Assembly: GCF_009696045.1 (NCBI RefSeq)
Contig: NZ_VUMT01000011.1
Location: forward strand, 1 to 64,000
Length of the DNA stretch: 64,000 bases
Source: Velocimicrobium porci
Lineage (GTDB): Bacteria > Bacillota > Clostridia > Lachnospirales > Lachnospiraceae
Reading direction: 5' to 3'
The notes under the pieces are model-generated. The model did not search any database. It was given only the letters and a program-made list of their open reading frames with translations, and was not told the origin of the DNA. How positions within the stretch are numbered: position 1 is the first letter of the stretch; the number at the start of each line of letters is the position of its first letter. This document shows positions 15,746-24,822 of the stretch, piece after piece. The position numbers were made by a program, and so were the translations under genes.

Positions 15746-16111
15746 ATGGATGTATATATTATGACAGAAAGCGAAAAACGATTTGCTGAGTTAATTTGGG
15801 CAAATGAACCGATAGGGTCTGGGGAATTAGTAAAATTATGTGAACAAAACTTTGGTTGGAAAAAGTCTACAACTTACACTGTTCTAAAGAAACTCTGTGA
15901 AAAACAACTGTTTCAAAACGAAAGTGCCACAGTTACTGCTGTTCTAAAAAAAGACCAATATGAGCAAAAAAAAAGTGAGCAATTTATTGAAGAAAATTAT
16001 AGTGGCTCTCTCCCCCGCTTTCTTACTGCATTTATGACGCATAAAAAACTCAGCAAAAAACAAGTAAAAGAACTAAAAGACATTATTAATTCTTACGAGG
16101 AGGAATCTTAA
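15746..16111 (+). CDS. BlaI/MecI-family repressor
   Basis: A 121-residue winged-helix repressor of the BlaI/MecI type: ESEKRFAELIWANEPIGSGELV at the N-terminus, then WKKSTTYTVLKKLCEKQLF, the recognition helix with wing. The C-terminal half is the dimerisation region. Its operators overlap its own promoter. It overlaps the following metalloprotease-sensor gene by one base (stop/start TAATG). In the classical circuit the partner protease relieves repression after sensing a signal. No beta-lactamase gene is nearby, so the regulated target may be the pair itself or genes elsewhere. Confidence 0.92.
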   Translation: MDVYIMTESEKRFAELIWANEPIGSGELVKLCEQNFGWKKSTTYTVLKKLCEKQLFQNESATVTAVLKKDQYEQKKSEQFIEENYSGSLPRFLTAFMTHKKLSKKQVKELKDIINSYEEES

Positions 16112-17802
16112 TGGAACAACTTTTTTTAACAACAATTCATATGAGCATTTTATCTTGTTTTGTTATTTTAGTAATACTAATTACAAGGCTTCTCCTCTCG
16201 AGGGCTCCAAAAATTTTTTCTTATGTTCTCTGGTCTGTTGTATTTATCCGGTTAATATGCCCATTCCAGCCAGAAAGTGCAATTAGCTTAATTCCAAAGC
16301 AACTTACTTCAAAACAGACAGAAAACGTTGTTTTCCATATTGGAAAAAGTATAACTTCTCCAAAAGCTTTGCCTTCAAAAACAGTTACTCAAACAAATTT
16401 GTCGTCCACTCCTTTGAGTAACAATGGAAATAATTTTATTTCTTCATCATCAATTCTGGCTGCTATATGGTTATCAGGTATTATTTGTCTGCTCTTTTAC
16501 TACGGAATAACTTTTTATCGATTACAGAAAAGAATATCTACTGCAATCTCATGTTGCGACAACATCTATGAAGCCGACAATATAGCAACCCCTTTTGTTC
16601 TCGGATATTTTAAACCAAGAATTTATATCCCATATAATCTGACGGATGACGAACGCAACTATATGATTTGCCATGAGCAGGTTCATATCAAGCGAAAAGA
16701 CTACCTATTTAAATCAATAGCATTTTTTATTACCTGTATTCACTGGTTTAATCCGCTTGTATGGGTTTCATTTTTTCTGATGAGCCATGATATGGAAATG
16801 TCTTGTGACGAACAAGTTATCAAGCAATTAGGTTCAGGCATAAAAAAAAGTTATACGACCTCGTTGCTATCAATTGCAACCAAGCCTTACCAAGGCAACC
16901 AGCTTCCAATCAGTTTTGGTTCTGGAAGTATTAAAAAAAGAATTGAAAATATTCTTCACTACAAAAAACTCCCTATGCAAGTATCCTTATTGTTGGTAGT
17001 CCTTTGCTTTGGCATAAGTTTTTGTCTTTTAACAAATAAAAATACTGTAGATGCGAAAAATCCTCTCAATGTATTACAATCTCAAACCTCTACAGACCAT
17101 TTAACTAAAACAAGTGACACTTCTGCAAAGATAAAAGCTAAAAAAATTCAAGCCTTCGCTGACAAATGGGCTACTGCATTTACCTCACGAAACGCAACCG
17201 CACTATACAAATTAACTTACAACAAGAAAGACTTTTCCAAGTGGGATATGGTTACAGAATATGAAAAAGGAAAATATTCTTTTGGCTGGTCCAGTCCATG
17301 GCCTTGGGACCCTGATTACATCACAGTTATTAAAGGAAATATTATCTACATTTACTATTATGCCAAAGTCTCCGATCCACATGTAACCGTATGGAAAGAA
17401 ACCGTGAAAATTACTGAAAAGAAAAACAAATTATATGGAGACCACATAAAAACATCTTATTTTGATGAAATTTCTAGTAAAAAAGAGTTTAATCAGGCAT
17501 ACAAAATTCAGTCAAAATACTATTTTCCTGATTACAAAAAGTTAGAATATACAAAAATAATTCAAGAACGGGCAAATCAGAAGCTGTCTGACGACTTTTC
17601 TTTTTATTCTAACTACAAATCTCCAGAAACTGCTGCACAATATATATTAAATCTTTCTGGAGGCAACTCAACCATTCAATCACAAAAAGGAAATGAAGCA
17701 ATCATAAAATATAGCTTTAAAGATGGCACTTCCATCAAAATTCCTATGTATCAGCCAGAGAAAATCGGAAAAGATGGAATCTGGGTTGTAAAAAACAAAT
17801 AA
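16111..17802 (+). CDS. BlaR1-like M56 membrane metalloprotease sensor
   Basis: 563 residues. The N-terminal ~330 form the membrane part with segments near 7-28, 36-54, 112-132 and 290-307. The gluzincin motif CHEQVHIKRKDYL (HExxH ~189-193) and a downstream MEMSCDEQV region complete the M56 site. The extracytoplasmic C-terminal half (~340-563) lacks the SxxK penicillin-binding motif of true BlaR1, so the signal is probably not a beta-lactam. Instead it has a wall-anchored or sensor-like domain I cannot name. Co-translated with the BlaI-type repressor. Confidence 0.88.
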   Translation: MEQLFLTTIHMSILSCFVILVILITRLLLSRAPKIFSYVLWSVVFIRLICPFQPESAISLIPKQLTSKQTENVVFHIGKSITSPKALPSKTVTQTNLSSTPLSNNGNNFISSSSILAAIWLSGIICLLFYYGITFYRLQKRISTAISCCDNIYEADNIATPFVLGYFKPRIYIPYNLTDDERNYMICHEQVHIKRKDYLFKSIAFFITCIHWFNPLVWVSFFLMSHDMEMSCDEQVIKQLGSGIKKSYTTSLLSIATKPYQGNQLPISFGSGSIKKRIENILHYKKLPMQVSLLLVVLCFGISFCLLTNKNTVDAKNPLNVLQSQTSTDHLTKTSDTSAKIKAKKIQAFADKWATAFTSRNATALYKLTYNKKDFSKWDMVTEYEKGKYSFGWSSPWPWDPDYITVIKGNIIYIYYYAKVSDPHVTVWKETVKITEKKNKLYGDHIKTSYFDEISSKKEFNQAYKIQSKYYFPDYKKLEYTKIIQERANQKLSDDFSFYSNYKSPETAAQYILNLSGGNSTIQSQKGNEAIIKYSFKDGTSIKIPMYQPEKIGKDGIWVVKNK

Positions 17803-17828
17803 TAACTTAATTTTAAACCTAAATTAAT

Positions 17829-17880
17829 CAAAAAAGCCACAGAAAACATAGTAATTTTGTTATATTCTGTGGCTTTTTTA
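17829..17880. terminator. Bidirectional terminator between the BlaR-like gene and the permease gene
   Basis: AAAAAAGCCACAGAA and TTCTGTGGCTTTTTT are perfect arms, A-rich on one side and T-rich on the other, so they serve both converging genes. Confidence 0.85.
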
Positions 17881-17915
17881 ATCATTCTATTTCATGGATT
17901 TTCAATTTTACTATC

Positions 17916-19265
17916 TTATTCCTTTTGTTTTGCTGTCTCACCTAATTCTTTAGGAATAATCGTGTTTAATAATACTGCAATAATAGCAGCTGGAACTACT
18001 GGGGATTTACAAAAAATTGTACTTACCCATGCTGGAAATAATGCCATACTTTCTGGCACTAATGTAAGTCCCATACCTAATGCAACTGCCAAACCAATAA
18101 TCGAAGTATTTCTATAGTTCAATTCCTGCTGACAAATTAATTTAATACCTGTCATTGTAATTGATGCAAATACCGATACGGTAGCTCCTCCCAGTACACT
18201 TTGAGGTATTGTTGTCAAAACTGAAGAAAACTTAGGTACAAAACTTGCCACTAATAAAATACACGCAGCTAAGCCAATCACACAACGGTTTACAACTTTT
18301 GTTGTAGCAACAATACCAACATTCTGGCTAAATGTTGCAGTTGGAAGTCCTCCAAAAAATGCACCAATAATATTCGTTATTCCATATGCAGTAATACCGC
18401 CGCTTAACTCTTTATCTGTTGGCTGACGGTCAAGACCTCCTGTTGTCAAAGCAGAAAAATCCCCAATTGCCTGAATGGAATTAATTGCAAATAAAATTGA
18501 CATTGCTATAATTGTTGATGCTTCAAAATGGATACCAAAATGCATTGGCTGTGGGAACTGAAACCAGCTTGCTGACACTACAGAATCAAAATTTATCATT
18601 CCCATACATAATGCAATTACATATCCAACACAAATACCGATTAAAATAGATGCCAGTTTAAAAAACCCTTTTCCAAAATAATTGAGAGCTGTTACAACTG
18701 CCAACGTAATCAATGCAAGTACCCAATTTTTTACACTTCCATATTCCGGAGAACCCTTTCCACCTGCCATGTAATTAATTGCTACCGGATATAATGACAA
18801 ACCAATTGTAAATACAACTGTTCCTGTAACAAGCGGTGGAAATAATGGTCGAATCCATTTGACAAAGATTCCCGCTACTATTGCCACACAGCCACCAACA
18901 ATCTGTGCACCAAAAATCGTTGCCAGATTAAAATCAGCAGCTATACTTTGCATGGTTGCTAAATATGCAAAACTAACTCCCATTACCATCGGAAGTCCCG
19001 AACCAATCCGTTTTGCGATTGGACATATTTGAATTATTGTTGAGATCGCCGCAACTAATAATGCTGCCTGTACTAAATGAACCGTATCATTGGCAGTAAT
19101 ATCACCTTTTCCTGCTGCAACCCCTGCAATAATAATCGCAGGTGTTACACATCCTACAATCATTGCAACAACATGCTGTAATGCTAAAGGAAGTGCCTGA
19201 CTAAACTTTGGTACTCCATTTAATTCAAATACGGAAGCATAATTTTCTTTTTTACTACCCATCAT
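17916..19265 (-). CDS. NCS2 purine (xanthine/urate-type) permease
   Basis: A 449-residue nucleobase:cation symporter-2 protein with about 14 hydrophobic segments. VPKFSQALPLALQHVVAMIVG near the N-terminus and the TATFSQNVGIVATTKVVNR block (~300) are signatures of the uric acid/xanthine branch. It probably imports the purine that feeds the surrounding pathway. ATG 19265 (second Met also possible) has GCAGGAGGATG. Its promoter carries an inverted operator-like repeat at 19363-19396 that shares the ACAAAAATT core with other island promoters. Confidence 0.9.
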   Translation of the reverse strand: MMGSKKENYASVFELNGVPKFSQALPLALQHVVAMIVGCVTPAIIIAGVAAGKGDITANDTVHLVQAALLVAAISTIIQICPIAKRIGSGLPMVMGVSFAYLATMQSIAADFNLATIFGAQIVGGCVAIVAGIFVKWIRPLFPPLVTGTVVFTIGLSLYPVAINYMAGGKGSPEYGSVKNWVLALITLAVVTALNYFGKGFFKLASILIGICVGYVIALCMGMINFDSVVSASWFQFPQPMHFGIHFEASTIIAMSILFAINSIQAIGDFSALTTGGLDRQPTDKELSGGITAYGITNIIGAFFGGLPTATFSQNVGIVATTKVVNRCVIGLAACILLVASFVPKFSSVLTTIPQSVLGGATVSVFASITMTGIKLICQQELNYRNTSIIGLAVALGMGLTLVPESMALFPAWVSTIFCKSPVVPAAIIAVLLNTIIPKELGETAKQKE

Positions 19266-19362
19266 TCATCCTCCTGCACATTCATATCCAACGTAATGAA
19301 TCACCCCAAACATTGCATTTGGATTTAGACTTTAATTTGTTTTTCACCCTTATTTAATTTGT

Positions 19363-19431
19363 ACAAAAATTTTTATCCAACCTAAATAATTTTTGTATTT
19401 TTATCATAGCATATTTTGCATAATAATACAA
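19363..19431 (-). promoter_or_regulatory. Permease promoter with inverted ACAAAAATT operator
   Basis: TTGTAT (19426-19431) and TATGAT (19403-19408) are 17 nt apart on the minus strand. Directly after them, ACAAAAATT (19363-19371) and its inverse AATTTTTGT (19388-19396) flank the start region, a position typical of a repressor site. A purine riboswitch core was looked for in this leader and not seen. Confidence 0.6.
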
Positions 19432-19463
19432 TCGCTTTTTTATATTTACTTTAAATTTCACAT

Positions 19464-20624
19464 TTAACACCTAACTTTTGTCAATACTGCAAGAATCTCT
19501 TCTATTTCCTCTTTTTTATTTTTATGCCCAAATGAAAAACGAATCGTTCCTTTCGGAAATGTCCCGAGTGTTTTATGTGCATTCGGTGCACAATGCATTC
19601 CGACTCTCGTCATTATCCCATAACTGTGATCAAGTTCAAAGGCAAGCAATGCTTCATCCCCTTTTTTCCACTGCAAAGAAACTACCGCAGTACGATTACT
19701 AATGTCTTCATGACCAATAATCTGAAAAGATGGAATTTTTTTTACGCCTTCTAAAAAATATTTCGTCAGTTCCATTTCATGTTGATATATATGATTAATT
19801 CCTGTCTGCTCCAGATAAGAAAGTGCCTCTCCTAAACCTATAATTCCCGGAAGATTTAGTGTACCTGCCTCAAAACGGTCCGGTAAAAAATCCGGAATTT
19901 CTTCTGAATCCGACATGCTTCCGGTTCCTCCTGAAACAAGTGGCGTTAATTGATTTGCTAACTGATCTGTAATTAAAAATCCTCCTATTCCCTGAGGTCC
20001 AAGCAGACCTTTATGCCCTGTAAACGTAAGGGCATCTATTTTCATCTCTTTCATAGAGATAGGAATTACCCCTGCCGTCTGTGCAGAATCAACAATAAAA
20101 AATAGACCGTTCTTTTTTGCAATTTTTCCCACCTTTTCTATCGGCATAACAGTTCCACTTACATTGGAAGCGTGAAGCATAATAATTGCTTTCGTATTTT
20201 TCTTTATCATTCCTTCAACTTTTTCAACACAAAGTTCTCCAAATGAATTACATGGAATTCTTGAAAATTCAACCTGTTTTTCATTTGCCAATTGAACAAG
20301 CGGACGCATAACCGCATTATGTTCCATACTACTGACAAGTACATGATCACCTTCCTTTAAAAATCCCTTTATTATCATATTAATTGCATATGTAATATTG
20401 GCTGTAAACACTACATTACTTGGTTTATCAAAATCAAACAGTCTGCATAGTTTCTCCCTTACATCATATACAAGGTTGGCTGTTTCATAGGCACTTTGAT
20501 AACCTCCTCTTCCTATATTTTTCCCATTTGAAAGAAGATATTTTGTGATTGCTTCTGAAACACCTTCTGCTTTTGGAAATGACGTCGCCGCTTGATCCGC
20601 ATATATTGCATTCACTACCTTCAC
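19464..20624 (-). CDS. Cysteine desulfurase-family (NifS-like) aminotransferase
   Basis: 386 residues of class-V PLP enzymes. Segments: YADQAATSFPK at the N-terminus, HNAVMRP (~101), the PLP lysine in TFTGHKGLLGPQG (~200) and the cysteine region RVGMHCAPNAHKTLG (~352). This is the CsdB-like type reported beside selenium-dependent molybdenum hydroxylases, where it may deliver sulfur or selenium for cofactor maturation (family knowledge; not provable here). Start is GTG: either 20624, or 20615, which is better spaced from AGAGGTG. It has its own unit, with the purine permease gene downstream. Confidence 0.85.
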   Translation of the reverse strand: MKVVNAIYADQAATSFPKAEGVSEAITKYLLSNGKNIGRGGYQSAYETANLVYDVREKLCRLFDFDKPSNVVFTANITYAINMIIKGFLKEGDHVLVSSMEHNAVMRPLVQLANEKQVEFSRIPCNSFGELCVEKVEGMIKKNTKAIIMLHASNVSGTVMPIEKVGKIAKKNGLFFIVDSAQTAGVIPISMKEMKIDALTFTGHKGLLGPQGIGGFLITDQLANQLTPLVSGGTGSMSDSEEIPDFLPDRFEAGTLNLPGIIGLGEALSYLEQTGINHIYQHEMELTKYFLEGVKKIPSFQIIGHEDISNRTAVVSLQWKKGDEALLAFELDHSYGIMTRVGMHCAPNAHKTLGTFPKGTIRFSFGHKNKKEEIEEILAVLTKVRC

Positions 20625-20727
20625 CTCTCATAATTTGTATTTTCTTTAACGATTACAATCTAACATCATTATACTCTTGTAAACATAAAATAACAACTAA
20701 CCAAACGTGCCGTACCATAAGAACATA

Positions 20728-20800
20728 ATTAAAATAGTTTAAGAAAAAATGCTATGAAGATAATAAATCATCATAGCATTTTTTCTTAAACTATTTTAAT
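20728..20800. terminator. Perfect 30-bp inverted repeat terminator
   Basis: The arms 20728-20757 and 20771-20800 are exact reverse complements (30 bp) around a 13-nt loop. It lies just downstream of the aminotransferase gene and upstream of the desulfurase gene, both minus strand. A/T-rich tracts inside the stem would give U-rich ends. Confidence 0.8.
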
Positions 20801-20815
20801 ACTTCTATATCATTT

Positions 20816-21934
20816 CTAATCAAACTGTCTTAAATATTCGGATAAAGCTTTTAATCCATTTTTTAACACGTCTGTATGTGCACAATATCCAAGACGGGCA
20901 TGTCCCGGCACATCAAAACGATTACCCGGCACGAGCAATACGCCTTTATCCTTTAACAGCTTAATACAAAACTCTTCAATTTCCATCGGAATATCCAATT
21001 TAATAAAAGAGGTAGATACATGCTTTGGAAATACCAGTGAAACTCTAGGTTCATTTGCAACCCATTCTTTTACGATGGAAAGATTCTCTTCAACTAATTT
21101 ACGATTTCTCTTAAGCACTGCTTCCTTGTTTGCAAGTGTATAGGTCGCCAGATAGTCGTCAAATACACCATCACATATCATCGTGTAATCTCGGTATTTT
21201 CGGAAAATATCTGTTACTTCTGCATTGGCAGCAACCCAGCCTACCCGCACACCGGGAACAGAATACGTCTTAGAAAGACTATTTGTAGAAATTCCCTTTT
21301 CATATAAATCAACAATTGCAGGAATTTCCAAGTCCTCCTCCAACGGCTTGTACACTTCATCAGAAAGAATATAAGCACCACAGCTTCTTGCAATCTCAAC
21401 CAACTCTTTTAAGAATACTTCCTCCATAACTGTCCCAGTCGGATTATTCGCATTGTTAATGCAAATCATCTTCGTGTCCGGACGAATCATTTTGCGAAGT
21501 TCATCCAAATCAGGTAACCAGTTATTCTCCTCGTTAATCTCCCAGAAGTCTACATCGGCTCCCATGGAACGTGGAATATCATATAACTGCTGATAAGTTG
21601 GATGCAATGAGATAACATGATCTCCTGGCTCTATCAATGCATAAATTGCTAAGAGATTTGCACCTGTCGCTCCGTTTGTCTGTAAAATCTGATCTGGTAA
21701 AACATTTTTGTAAATCTTACTTACTTCCTTTTTAAACTCAGGTGAACCCTCAATCCAGCCATAATTCATTTTCTTTTTCAGAAGCTCTTCAAAGAATTCT
21801 TCTTTTGACTTATGACCAATTGCAATAATCTCATCTAGTGTAAAGGAAGCAATCGAACTTCCTGCAATATCATAAATTGCATCGTTCTCCCATACGTTTA
21901 ACCACTCTTCGACTCCAAAACAAGGTATTTTCAT
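20816..21934 (-). CDS. Class I/II PLP-dependent aminotransferase
   Basis: About 372 residues of the aspartate-aminotransferase fold: QTNGATGANLLAIYALIEPGD (~85), NNANNPTGTVME (~163), SDEVYKPLEE (~194) and the PLP lysine in STNSLSKTYSVPGVRVGW (~220). ATG 21934 is preferred over the TTG two codons earlier because AAGGAG lies at normal distance from it. It follows the APC antiporter gene by 26 nt, so the two are one transcript. That suggests amino-acid uptake/exchange plus transamination, substrate unknown. A link to diaminopropionate or glycine turnover is speculative. Confidence 0.85.
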   Translation of the reverse strand: MKIPCFGVEEWLNVWENDAIYDIAGSSIASFTLDEIIAIGHKSKEEFFEELLKKKMNYGWIEGSPEFKKEVSKIYKNVLPDQILQTNGATGANLLAIYALIEPGDHVISLHPTYQQLYDIPRSMGADVDFWEINEENNWLPDLDELRKMIRPDTKMICINNANNPTGTVMEEVFLKELVEIARSCGAYILSDEVYKPLEEDLEIPAIVDLYEKGISTNSLSKTYSVPGVRVGWVAANAEVTDIFRKYRDYTMICDGVFDDYLATYTLANKEAVLKRNRKLVEENLSIVKEWVANEPRVSLVFPKHVSTSFIKLDIPMEIEEFCIKLLKDKGVLLVPGNRFDVPGHARLGYCAHTDVLKNGLKALSEYLRQFD

Positions 21935-21960
21935 AAGCAAAATCTCCTTTTTATTCTATT

Positions 21961-23382
21961 TTACATTGCAATCTGTCCAGTTGCAAGCATATAAATAGAA
22001 ATTGCAGCACCAACTACAATAAATGCAATTGTAATGTACTCTTTAGAAGAAAATACTTTTTCTACTCCGGCTTCTTTTCTTCCCTTTACATAAAGGAAAA
22101 TACCTAAAATGTATACTGTTAAGCAAAGTAAGAAATATTCAATTCCAGAAGCCCAGATAGCCCAAAGATAAAATATTGTTCCAAGGACACCAATCACAAA
22201 CTGTAACATTTCACCTTTTTTCTCACGGTTTTCGAAAGAATATTTTGCCTGGTATAATGTTACAAAAATCCATGATACGAAAATAGCTGCTGTACATAAA
22301 GAGTAAGCAAAGTTATAAGCTTTATCTGTAAATAACAATGTAAAGATGAAAAGCTGTGTTAAAACTGTCATGAAAAATAAAGAAAATGTTGGAGATTTTG
22401 CTTCATTTAATTCTCCAAATTTCTTTGGAAGTAAATTACCTTTTGCCATTAATAAAGTAGTTTCAGCTGGAAGCATTGTCCATGAAAGCCAGCATCCAAA
22501 AATAGAAATAATTAAACCGATATTTACAAATGCTGCTCCCCAAGGACCTACAAGTGAAGCTAAAAGGTATCCCATTGCAGGCTGTCCTAACTCGGCGATT
22601 GCTTCTCTCTCCATAAGACCATAAGGTAAAATGGAAATAAGGATATAAACAAATAAAAGACCAACTAAACCTAAAATTGTAGATTTTCCTGCAACCGATT
22701 TTGATTCAGCACGGTCTGCCATCATAGCAGCACCTTCGATACCAACGAATACCCACATTAATACCATCATACTGTTCTGAATCTGTGAAAATACTTCTTT
22801 TGTTTCAAAGTTTCCTGATAATGTTCCCCAGAAGTTAGCAGTAAATACATCTGCTTTAAAGGAGAAAATAGCAATAACAATAAATGCAAATAATGGCACA
22901 AGTTTACAAATTGTAATAATTGTATTTAATGCAGCCGCACTTTCTACACCACGATTTACTAAGAAAAACATAAGCCATAAGATTACACTGGCAACGATAA
23001 TAGAAATCAAGTTATTACCATTTCCAAATACAGGGAAGAAATATGCTAAAGCACTCATCATCATTGTAGCGAATGCAACGTTTCCAAGCCATGCGGATAA
23101 CCAATATCCCCATCCACTGATAAATCCTCCGAAAGGTCCAAATCCGGCTTCGGCATAACTTAAAATACCACTTAAATCTGGACGTTTATTAATTAAGTTA
23201 ATTAAACTTAAGCAAAGCATTAACACACCAAGACCAACTACAATCCATGCGATAATAGCAGCTCCAGGGCTTGCACTTTCTGCCATATCAGTAGAAATAC
23301 CAAAGATACCACTACCAATAGAAGAACTAATTACTAATGCTGTCAAAGCAAGTAGTCCTAATTTTTTTTGTTCACTAGACAT
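21961..23382 (-). CDS. APC-family amino acid antiporter (arginine/ornithine type)
   Basis: About 473 residues with 12 or more hydrophobic segments. The APC signature LVISSSIGSGIFGISTDMA opens the protein. Start ATG 23382 has AAGGAGG upstream and begins MSSEQKKLGLLALTALV; the longer in-frame version from 23460 would add a non-hydrophobic tail without ribosome site. The sequence belongs to the basic-amino-acid/ornithine exchanger group, often tied to arginine deiminase, but no arc genes are here. Co-transcribed with the aminotransferase gene. Confidence 0.85.
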   Translation of the reverse strand: MSSEQKKLGLLALTALVISSSIGSGIFGISTDMAESASPGAAIIAWIVVGLGVLMLCLSLINLINKRPDLSGILSYAEAGFGPFGGFISGWGYWLSAWLGNVAFATMMMSALAYFFPVFGNGNNLISIIVASVILWLMFFLVNRGVESAAALNTIITICKLVPLFAFIVIAIFSFKADVFTANFWGTLSGNFETKEVFSQIQNSMMVLMWVFVGIEGAAMMADRAESKSVAGKSTILGLVGLLFVYILISILPYGLMEREAIAELGQPAMGYLLASLVGPWGAAFVNIGLIISIFGCWLSWTMLPAETTLLMAKGNLLPKKFGELNEAKSPTFSLFFMTVLTQLFIFTLLFTDKAYNFAYSLCTAAIFVSWIFVTLYQAKYSFENREKKGEMLQFVIGVLGTIFYLWAIWASGIEYFLLCLTVYILGIFLYVKGRKEAGVEKVFSSKEYITIAFIVVGAAISIYMLATGQIAM

Positions 23383-23841
23383 ATGAAATATATCCTCCTT
23401 AAATAAATAATGTTTTAAAAATTGATTCATAAAAACAGTACTTAAGATTTTAACGTTCATTGTCCTTTTATGGCGGACTTAAAACAAAAAAATTATTGTA
23501 TTATTAAAGAATTGTATAAAAAATATAAATTATATATATTATACACCCAATTGCTTTATAATACACATATATTTCCTATTTTTGAATAACTATACTGCAT
23601 ATTTTTATTTTTCTTGTATAAAAAAGTGAGATTCTTGTCAAAAAAACTCGTTTTATACAATTTTTTTGTTTCTTTTTGTCCATTTTCGCTATTAAAACTT
23701 TGTTAAATATTTGTTTTACCCCTCTTATTTATGAATTTGTACAAAATGTGCATAAAAATCCAAAAAAAAGAAAGAGAAGTAATTTTCTCTTTCTCCATCC
23801 ATTTTTTAATCTTATTACAATTTTCCCCTATTTCATTATTA
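23383..23841. promoter_or_regulatory. Non-coding region upstream of the APC antiporter
   Basis: 459 very AT-rich bases without a gene. TTGTATAAAA (23614-23623) and TTTTATACAA (23651-23660) form an inverted pair, with a third TTGTATAAAA at 23512-23521. TTGACA on the minus strand sits between the arms. These look like regulator sites for the antiporter operon, but the promoter -10 is not clear. Confidence 0.4.
23762..23794 (-). terminator. Terminator of the molybdopterin operon
   Basis: GAAAGAGAA and TTCTCTTTC pair, and on the minus strand eight T follow directly. It lies 48 nt after the MOSC-MogA stop codon. Confidence 0.8.
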
Positions 23842-24816
23842 TTAAACTAGTTCATTACTTTTCGTATCTGCTTCAATACTAATCGTTTTTCCACACTCAC
23901 CTGTTGTTCCCCGAAGAAGCTCTATTCCATGTGGCAATTGTTCTATCACAAAATCAAGGCTTTCCTTTACTGCCTTAAGACTTCCCGGAAGATTAATAAT
24001 CAATGTATGCTTCCGAATTACTGAAACTCCTCTTCCCAGCATCGCACGTTTTGTAATCTGCATAGAACCATATCGAATCGCTTCTGCAATACCCGGAGCA
24101 ATTCGGTCTGCAACCGCTAGCGTTGCCTCCGGTGTACAATCCCGCATTGCAAATCCGGTTCCTCCCGTTGTAAATATTAAATCTACCTGACGGCTATCAC
24201 TTAAACGAATCAGGTTTTTTTGTATCTGAATCTGTTCATCGGGAAGAAGAATCCGTTCTACGATTTCATAGCCACGTTCTTTCATATATTGTTCGATGAA
24301 AGCTCCACTTTCGTCCTTACGTTCTCCCCGAAACCCTTTATCACTCAACGTAATAACTGCTACTTGAAACGACCTGTCTTTCCTTGGAAGCTCCATTCGC
24401 ATTTCATCACCCGTATGAATTACGCCTCCTTTTATTACTCTTGCAAACACACCCTCTTTTGGCATAATACATTCCCCAACTCTTTTGTAAATTGTACAAT
24501 GACTATGACATTCTTTACCAATCTGCGTAATCTCAAGTATTGTATCACCTGTTATCAATCTTGTTCCAACCGGCATGGAACGAAAATCAAACCCTTCCAC
24601 TAAAAGATTCTCTCCAAAATCTCCAGATGCCACACCGCCGCCTTTTCGATTAAACTCTTCTACTTTATCATAAGACAATAAACTCACCTGTCGATGCCAA
24701 TTACCGGCATGTGCATCTCGCTCAATTCCATAATTTTCAACTAAAACAGCCTCGCTAATTGGTTTTTTTTCTGTTCCTCTCTTCTCGCTGATGCAAATTG
24801 CCTTTATAATTCCCAT
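23842..24816 (-). CDS. MOSC domain - MogA/MoaB fusion protein
   Basis: 324 residues in two parts. Residues ~1-145 are a MOSC domain (HAGNWHRQVSLLS; FGENLLVEGFDF; GKECHSHC with the sulfur-handling cysteine). Residues ~150-312 are a MogA/MoaB molybdopterin-adenylylating domain (VITLSDKGFRGERKDESG; TTGGTGFAMRDCTPEAT). It probably couples adenylylation of molybdopterin with sulfur (or selenium) handling. It is last of xdh-moeA-like-moaA-mog and clearly serves the hydroxylase encoded first. ATG 24816 has GGAGGG. Confidence 0.92.
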   Translation of the reverse strand: MGIIKAICISEKRGTEKKPISEAVLVENYGIERDAHAGNWHRQVSLLSYDKVEEFNRKGGGVASGDFGENLLVEGFDFRSMPVGTRLITGDTILEITQIGKECHSHCTIYKRVGECIMPKEGVFARVIKGGVIHTGDEMRMELPRKDRSFQVAVITLSDKGFRGERKDESGAFIEQYMKERGYEIVERILLPDEQIQIQKNLIRLSDSRQVDLIFTTGGTGFAMRDCTPEATLAVADRIAPGIAEAIRYGSMQITKRAMLGRGVSVIRKHTLIINLPGSLKAVKESLDFVIEQLPHGIELLRGTTGECGKTISIEADTKSNELV

Positions 24817-24822
24817 CTATAG

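Noticed and set aside
19266-19463. Purine riboswitch before the permease gene
   Set aside because: The conserved junction and loop blocks of the guanine/xanthine classes are not found; only promoter and inverted repeat are seen.
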